DNA of 64,000 nt from Comamonas testosteroni TK102. Its GTDB lineage: Bacteria; Pseudomonadota; Gammaproteobacteria; Burkholderiales; Burkholderiaceae_C. A program made the position numbers and the translations under genes. The notes beneath the pieces are model-generated. The model was not told the DNA's origin. It saw nothing but the letters and a program-made list of their open reading frames with translations, and did not search any database. The stretch is taken from the NCBI RefSeq assembly GCF_000739375.1, contig NZ_CP006704.1:1984001-2048000 (forward strand). The letters are read 5' to 3'. Shown here piece by piece: positions 60,486 to 64,000 of this stretch; positions within the stretch are counted from its first letter, which is position 1, and every line of letters starts with the position of its first letter.

Positions 60486-61312
60486 GGCTTCTGACCCAGG
60501 CAGGAGCGCCGAAAAGCGGATGGGGTGCAGCCAAAGTAGGCATGAAAAGCGGAGGAGAAATTCGCTGCGCTGGAGAATCCTATGGCTGCGGCCACTTCTT
60601 CTATATGCATGGCGGAGCTGGCAAGCATGCGTTTGGCCTCGTGAAGGCGAGCCTCGCGAATGAATTTGTAAACCGTGTTGCCCGTGTGAGTCTGAAAGAC
60701 CCTTGTCAAGCGCTTTTCATTGGTGCCTAGTTGGGTTGCCAATTCAGGCAGGGGCGGAACCTTGGACAAGTCGGAAAGGACCAACTGCTGCGCAGCCCGC
60801 AGCAAGGTCAGATTGTGAACAGCGCTCAGTGTGCTCGATAGTCTTGCTGGCTCAGAATCCTGCGCTGGAGGTTCTGGTGAAGTGCATGCATCTTGGTCTG
60901 GTTTTCCTTGGCGTTGCGTCAAAGCCAGATGGATTTCCACACGCGCAAGAACCTCATTGATGTCGAACGGCTTTTGGATGTAGTCCACGGCGCCCAGCTG
61001 CAATCCCTTGAGACGCTCCTGGGGTGAAGCGCAAGAAGTCACAAAAATCACAGGGATGTCTGCCGTGGAAGGGTCAGCCTTCAGTAGCCTGCAGGCGGTA
61101 AATCCATCGACATCGCCCATGTTTACGTCCAGAAGGATTAATTCAAATTGCTGAGTGGTGGCGCGGCGATAGCCTTGCATGCCGTCCATGGCGACGGAAA
61201 GACGATAGCCATTGCTTTTGAGCAATTCCAGCAGGATCTTGAGTTCAGCCACGTTGTCGTCGATGACGAGAATTCTTTCCCCGGAGGGGCCTGCAGGCGA
61301 CCAGTAAGACAC
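60482..61312 (-). CDS. Response regulator with AraC-type DNA-binding output
   Basis: 276 aa. Receiver domain (~13-130): Asp18-19, phospho-acceptor Asp62 (LILLDVNMG), Thr92 and Lys114 (QKPF). A Ser/Pro/Glu-rich linker (~135-165) precedes an AraC-type double helix-turn-helix (~175-272), ending EVAAAIGFSSAANFSSAFHAYFGCTPSAFRRS. Receiver-AraC combinations are less common than NarL or OmpR outputs. It overlaps the kinase gene by 4 bp. It is divergent from the adhesin at 61675; the 14-bp palindrome at 61559-61572 in between is a possible target. Confidence 0.9.
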   Translation of the reverse strand: MSYWSPAGPSGERILVIDDNVAELKILLELLKSNGYRLSVAMDGMQGYRRATTQQFELILLDVNMGDVDGFTACRLLKADPSTADIPVIFVTSCASPQERLKGLQLGAVDYIQKPFDINEVLARVEIHLALTQRQGKPDQDACTSPEPPAQDSEPARLSSTLSAVHNLTLLRAAQQLVLSDLSKVPPLPELATQLGTNEKRLTRVFQTHTGNTVYKFIREARLHEAKRMLASSAMHIEEVAAAIGFSSAANFSSAFHAYFGCTPSAFRRSCLGQKP

Positions 61313-61674
61313 AGCAACAATCCGAGGTTAGATGGTTATGTTGAAAACCTCGGGATTGTGAAGTTGATCTTTAACGAGGTGTTACGTTTCGAGGGTTTGG
61401 ATGACGCAGATGCACAGAATCTGACGTTTGTTTACAAGTTTTTCCGGAATACAAAAGCAATTTCCTGTTTTTAAAAATTGGCGCGATGCGGCGAATCTCT
61501 GTCATCAGAAAAATTGACATTTTTTTGAGTGTTTGTCTGGTGGGAAGACGGAATGTTCGCTTTTGCAAAAGCGTTCCAGATCGCTAGCTCCTAGCATTCG
61601 CAGGCGTTTGGCATTGAGCACCCCGGAGTAGAGGGTTCAGAGTTTTGCCAAGGTCAGGAATCAAGGAGCAGTTC
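61313..61674. promoter_or_regulatory. Intergenic control region of the adhesin and response regulator
   Basis: 362 bases without a gene, partly AT-rich. It contains a TTGACA (61514-61519) with no good -10 at 17 bp, the perfect palindrome GCTTTTGCAAAAGC (61559-61572) and the hairpin GCTAG-CTC-CTAGC (61583-61595). A Shine-Dalgarno AAGGAG (61663-61668) precedes the adhesin ATG. Candidate binding region for the AraC-type response regulator. Confidence 0.5.
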
Positions 61675-64000
61675 ATGGAAGCCGTATATAAATCGGGTGG
61701 AAAAATCGTCCTTGCGCAGCAAGGACTGGTCTTAGACAAGCCTTCTGCAGTCATCCTCAAAGTTGCACCGGAACAGATCGCCAAATCAGTGCGTGTCGGT
61801 AATGATCTGGTGTTGACGCTGGTCGATGGAGAGCAAATCCATGTGAACGGATTCTTCACGGCATATGCAGAGGACGGGCGCAATGATCTGGTCTTGGAAG
61901 ACCAGCACGGGGTGCTCTGGTGGGGACAATATGGAAAGGCCTGGGAAGGCTTCGAGTTCACCGAGATCGAATCGGATGAGCCTGCCGCACCGTGGTTGCC
62001 TTGGCTTCTGGGGCTGGCCTTGGGTGGGCTGGCTGCGTCGAGCGGCGGGGGCGGCGGCAAGAATATCGACCATCCTCCTGAGGCTGCCGATCCCCATGTG
62101 GGTTTGCGTCACCTTGCCTCAGACCCTGTGCCCGGGCAGGAATTCAGCAATGGCGGCAACACGGTTTCGGTACGTGAAGATCAGCCGTTCAACGGCAAGA
62201 TCACCGGTCAGGACAAGGACGGTGACCCACTGACCTACGAGCTGGGCACTCCGCCCGCTCACGGAACCGTGGTCGTGACACCGGACGGCAAGTACACCTA
62301 CATCCCCAACAAGGACTGGAGCGGCCCGGGCACGGACGAGTTCACGGTGATCGTGGACGATGGCAAGGGCGGCAAGACCACGACCACGGTGACCGTGAAC
62401 GTCACGCCCGAGCAGGATGCGTTCGACGACCGGGCGAGCACGGGCTTTGAGAAGTCCGTCACCATCGATGTGCTGGGCAACGACGACTTCGAAGGCAGCA
62501 ACGTCAAGATCACCCACGTCAACGGCAGCGCCATTGCCGAAGGCCAGACCGTGACCGTGACCGATGGCAGCGTCAAGCTGGAGGGCGGCCAACTGGTGTT
62601 CACGCCCGATGCGGGCTTCAACGGCGACGCCCGGTTCAGCTACACGGCGCAGACCGACGGCGGCACGCCCGAGACGGCGGATGTCATCGTGACGGTGGCA
62701 GCCAACCAGTTGCCCGAGACGACCGATCCCAACGAAGGCCTTAACCCCGGCGACCCTGGCTACATCCCCGGCCAGAGCTTCACGCCTGGCGGCGGCTACA
62801 CCGTCACCGTGGGCGAGGATCAGCGCTTCAACGGCAAGATCACGGGCGAGGACAAGGACGGTGACCCACTGACCTACGAGCTGGGCACTCCGCCCGCTCA
62901 CGGCACCGTGACTATCGACAAGCACACCGGCAAGTACCTCTACACGCCCCACCAGGACTGGAGCGGCCCGGGCACGGACGAGTTCACGGTGATCGTGGAC
63001 GACGGCAAGGGCGGCAAGACCTCGACCACGGTGACCGTGAGCGTCACGCCCGAGCAGGATGCGTTTGACGACCGGGCGAGCACGGGCTTTGAGAAGTCCG
63101 TCACCATTGACGTGCTGGGCAACGACGACTTCGAAGGCAGCAACGTCAAGATCACCCACGTCAACGGCAGCGCCATTGCCGAAGGCCAGACCGTGACCGT
63201 GGCCGATGGCAGCGTCAAGCTGGTGGGCGGCCAACTGGTGTTCACGCCCGATGCGGGTTTCAACGGCGACGCCCGGTTCAGCTACACGGCGCAGACCGAC
63301 GGCGGCACGCCCGAGACGGCGGATGTCACCGTGACGGTGAGCCAGCCACCGGTGTTTGTCGATCCAAGCGATCCTGGCGAACCGCCGGTGACCAGCTATG
63401 CCTTTGAATACGAAGAGAACAGCCCCGTTGGCAAGTGGCTGGGTCAGGTAAAGGCCAATGATGCCGACAGCACATCGGTGACCTACAGCATCGATCCGGC
63501 CAGCGATCCCGATGGCTGGTATGCGATTGATGCTACGACTGGGGAGATCACGCTGACGGCGGCTGGAGCGGCGTCGCAAGCCAATGATTTCGAGCAAGGC
63601 AGCAATAGCCAGACGATCACGGTGGTGGCGACCGATAGCGAGGGAGGCAAGACCGAGGTCGCTGTCACGCTCAATGAAAAGGACCTGAACGACAACGCCC
63701 CTGTGTTGGTGATGGACCCCGAAGACAAGGTGTTGCATGTTGCGGAGGAGGCCCTGGTCGGAGGCATCAAGGATGACCCGGGCAGCACGACCACAGCCAC
63801 GGGCAAGATCAGCTTTACCGATGCGGATAAGACACCGGACATCAACACCTTTTCGCTGGAGATGCAAGGCCCTGCGGACGGCAGCATCACTTCGGGCGGC
63901 GTGGCGGTGACCTGGAGCTGGGATGCTGGCAGCAGCACGCTGACCGGCATGGCCGGTGCCAAGGAGGTCATGACCGTCAAGGTCGGAGCCCTGACCGAGG
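61675..64000 (+). CDS. Giant BapA-like repeat adhesin, N-terminal part (runs off the window)
   Basis: At least 775 codons are open to the window edge. The N-terminus (1-~95, VYKSGGKIVLAQQGLVLDKPSAVILKVAP...GRNDLVLEDQHGVLWWGQYG) is the BapA prefix-like domain of type I-secreted biofilm proteins. There is no Sec signal. A hydrophobic/Gly segment follows (~105-128, PWLLGLALGGLAASSGGGGGK), similar to retention modules. Then come tandem Ig/VCBS-like repeats (Asp/Thr/Val-rich, GKITGQDKDGDPLTYELGTPPAHGTV..., Ca-binding-like DxDGD). From ~63405 there is a cadherin-like domain (YEENSPVGKWLGQVKANDADS...LNDNAPVL). Expected to be exported by an RTX/T1SS system and anchored at the surface for biofilm or attachment. 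AAGGAG before the ATG fixes the start. Confidence 0.9.
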   Translation, partial: MEAVYKSGGKIVLAQQGLVLDKPSAVILKVAPEQIAKSVRVGNDLVLTLVDGEQIHVNGFFTAYAEDGRNDLVLEDQHGVLWWGQYGKAWEGFEFTEIESDEPAAPWLPWLLGLALGGLAASSGGGGGKNIDHPPEAADPHVGLRHLASDPVPGQEFSNGGNTVSVREDQPFNGKITGQDKDGDPLTYELGTPPAHGTVVVTPDGKYTYIPNKDWSGPGTDEFTVIVDDGKGGKTTTTVTVNVTPEQDAFDDRASTGFEKSVTIDVLGNDDFEGSNVKITHVNGSAIAEGQTVTVTDGSVKLEGGQLVFTPDAGFNGDARFSYTAQTDGGTPETADVIVTVAANQLPETTDPNEGLNPGDPGYIPGQSFTPGGGYTVTVGEDQRFNGKITGEDKDGDPLTYELGTPPAHGTVTIDKHTGKYLYTPHQDWSGPGTDEFTVIVDDGKGGKTSTTVTVSVTPEQDAFDDRASTGFEKSVTIDVLGNDDFEGSNVKITHVNGSAIAEGQTVTVADGSVKLVGGQLVFTPDAGFNGDARFSYTAQTDGGTPETADVTVTVSQPPVFVDPSDPGEPPVTSYAFEYEENSPVGKWLGQVKANDADSTSVTYSIDPASDPDGWYAIDATTGEITLTAAGAASQANDFEQGSNSQTITVVATDSEGGKTEVAVTLNEKDLNDNAPVLVMDPEDKVLHVAEEALVGGIKDDPGSTTTATGKISFTDADKTPDINTFSLEMQGPADGSITSGGVAVTWSWDAGSSTLTGMAGAKEVMTVKVGALTE
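62164..63342 (+). repeat. Tandem 639-bp coding repeat in the adhesin
   Basis: The unit from about 62164 to 62700 recurs at 62803-63342, offset exactly 639 bp (213 aa). For example GGTGACCCACTGACCTACGA occurs at 62221 and 62860. Long stretches are identical at the DNA level (around 62390-62560 and 63030-63200), with the linker between the units diverging. This points to a recent duplication or gene conversion. The repeat number may continue beyond the window. Confidence 0.9.

Noticed and set aside
62164-63342. Could the regular repeats be a CRISPR array or satellite?
   Set aside because: The repeats are 639 bp long, in frame and encode Ig-like domains. No CRISPR-sized repeat-spacer pattern exists anywhere in the window.
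62119-63867. Open frame of 582 codons on the minus strand opposite the adhesin
   Set aside because: It is the mirror of a GC-rich repeat gene. Its protein is His/Arg/Val-rich and repetitive with no domain, and the plus-strand frame has a ribosome site and clear adhesin domains.

Overview
The window looks like a chromosomal segment of a Comamonadaceae bacterium (Burkholderiales), most like Comamonas or a close relative. This rests on the high G+C, the porin type, three orphan Bug/TctC solute-binding proteins, and three copies of a short intergenic repeat (ATAGCT...AGCGCT...) that I associate with this family. No sequence search was possible, so the genus is an inference.

Layout. 1-3.9 kb: heavy-metal resistance, with the start of a TolC-like efflux lipoprotein, two small His/Cys-rich exported proteins, and a Zn/Cd/Pb P-type ATPase divergent from a CadR-like MerR regulator. 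3.9-6.5 kb: an MCE/Mla-type lipid-transport operon without its ATPase. 6.5-22 kb: mostly housekeeping genes: a porin, two identical tRNA-Pro(GGG) genes, a DUF454 protein, 3-hydroxyisobutyryl-CoA hydrolase, a DUF72 protein, tex, an exported hydrolase, an HDOD protein, a NarL-type two-component pair, a patatin, and an AI-2E permease fused to a GAF domain. 22-30.2 kb: an iron alcohol dehydrogenase and then a compact one-strand cluster (lipocalin, FAD oxidoreductase, DUF2256 micro-protein, cry-DASH, FeS photolyase, two NAD(P)-dependent SDR/epimerase proteins) that resembles a light/photodamage module.

31-58 kb is an accessory region bounded and interrupted by two decayed insertion sequences (IS3-type near 31.0-31.8 kb, IS5/IS427-type near 57.3-58.1 kb). 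It consists of small catabolic or stress units, each next to its own regulator (TetR, GntR, TetR, AraC, LysR, MarR). Most units show visible candidate operators. A GntR/FCD regulator appears to control an aldehyde dehydrogenase, an FMN reductase and a fumarylacetoacetase-type catabolic operon through a shared TTTTATGCACAAAA motif. An AraC regulator probably drives a Bug-SDR-FAH-epimerase operon through a 20-bp-period direct repeat; the FAH gene there carries a one-base frameshift. A LysR regulator faces a porin-Bug-cyclase-cupin operon.

58-64 kb: a 7TM-DISM histidine kinase and an AraC-output response regulator lie divergent from the start of a giant BapA-like repeat adhesin that runs off the window. 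The kinase and regulator are good candidates for controlling the adhesin.
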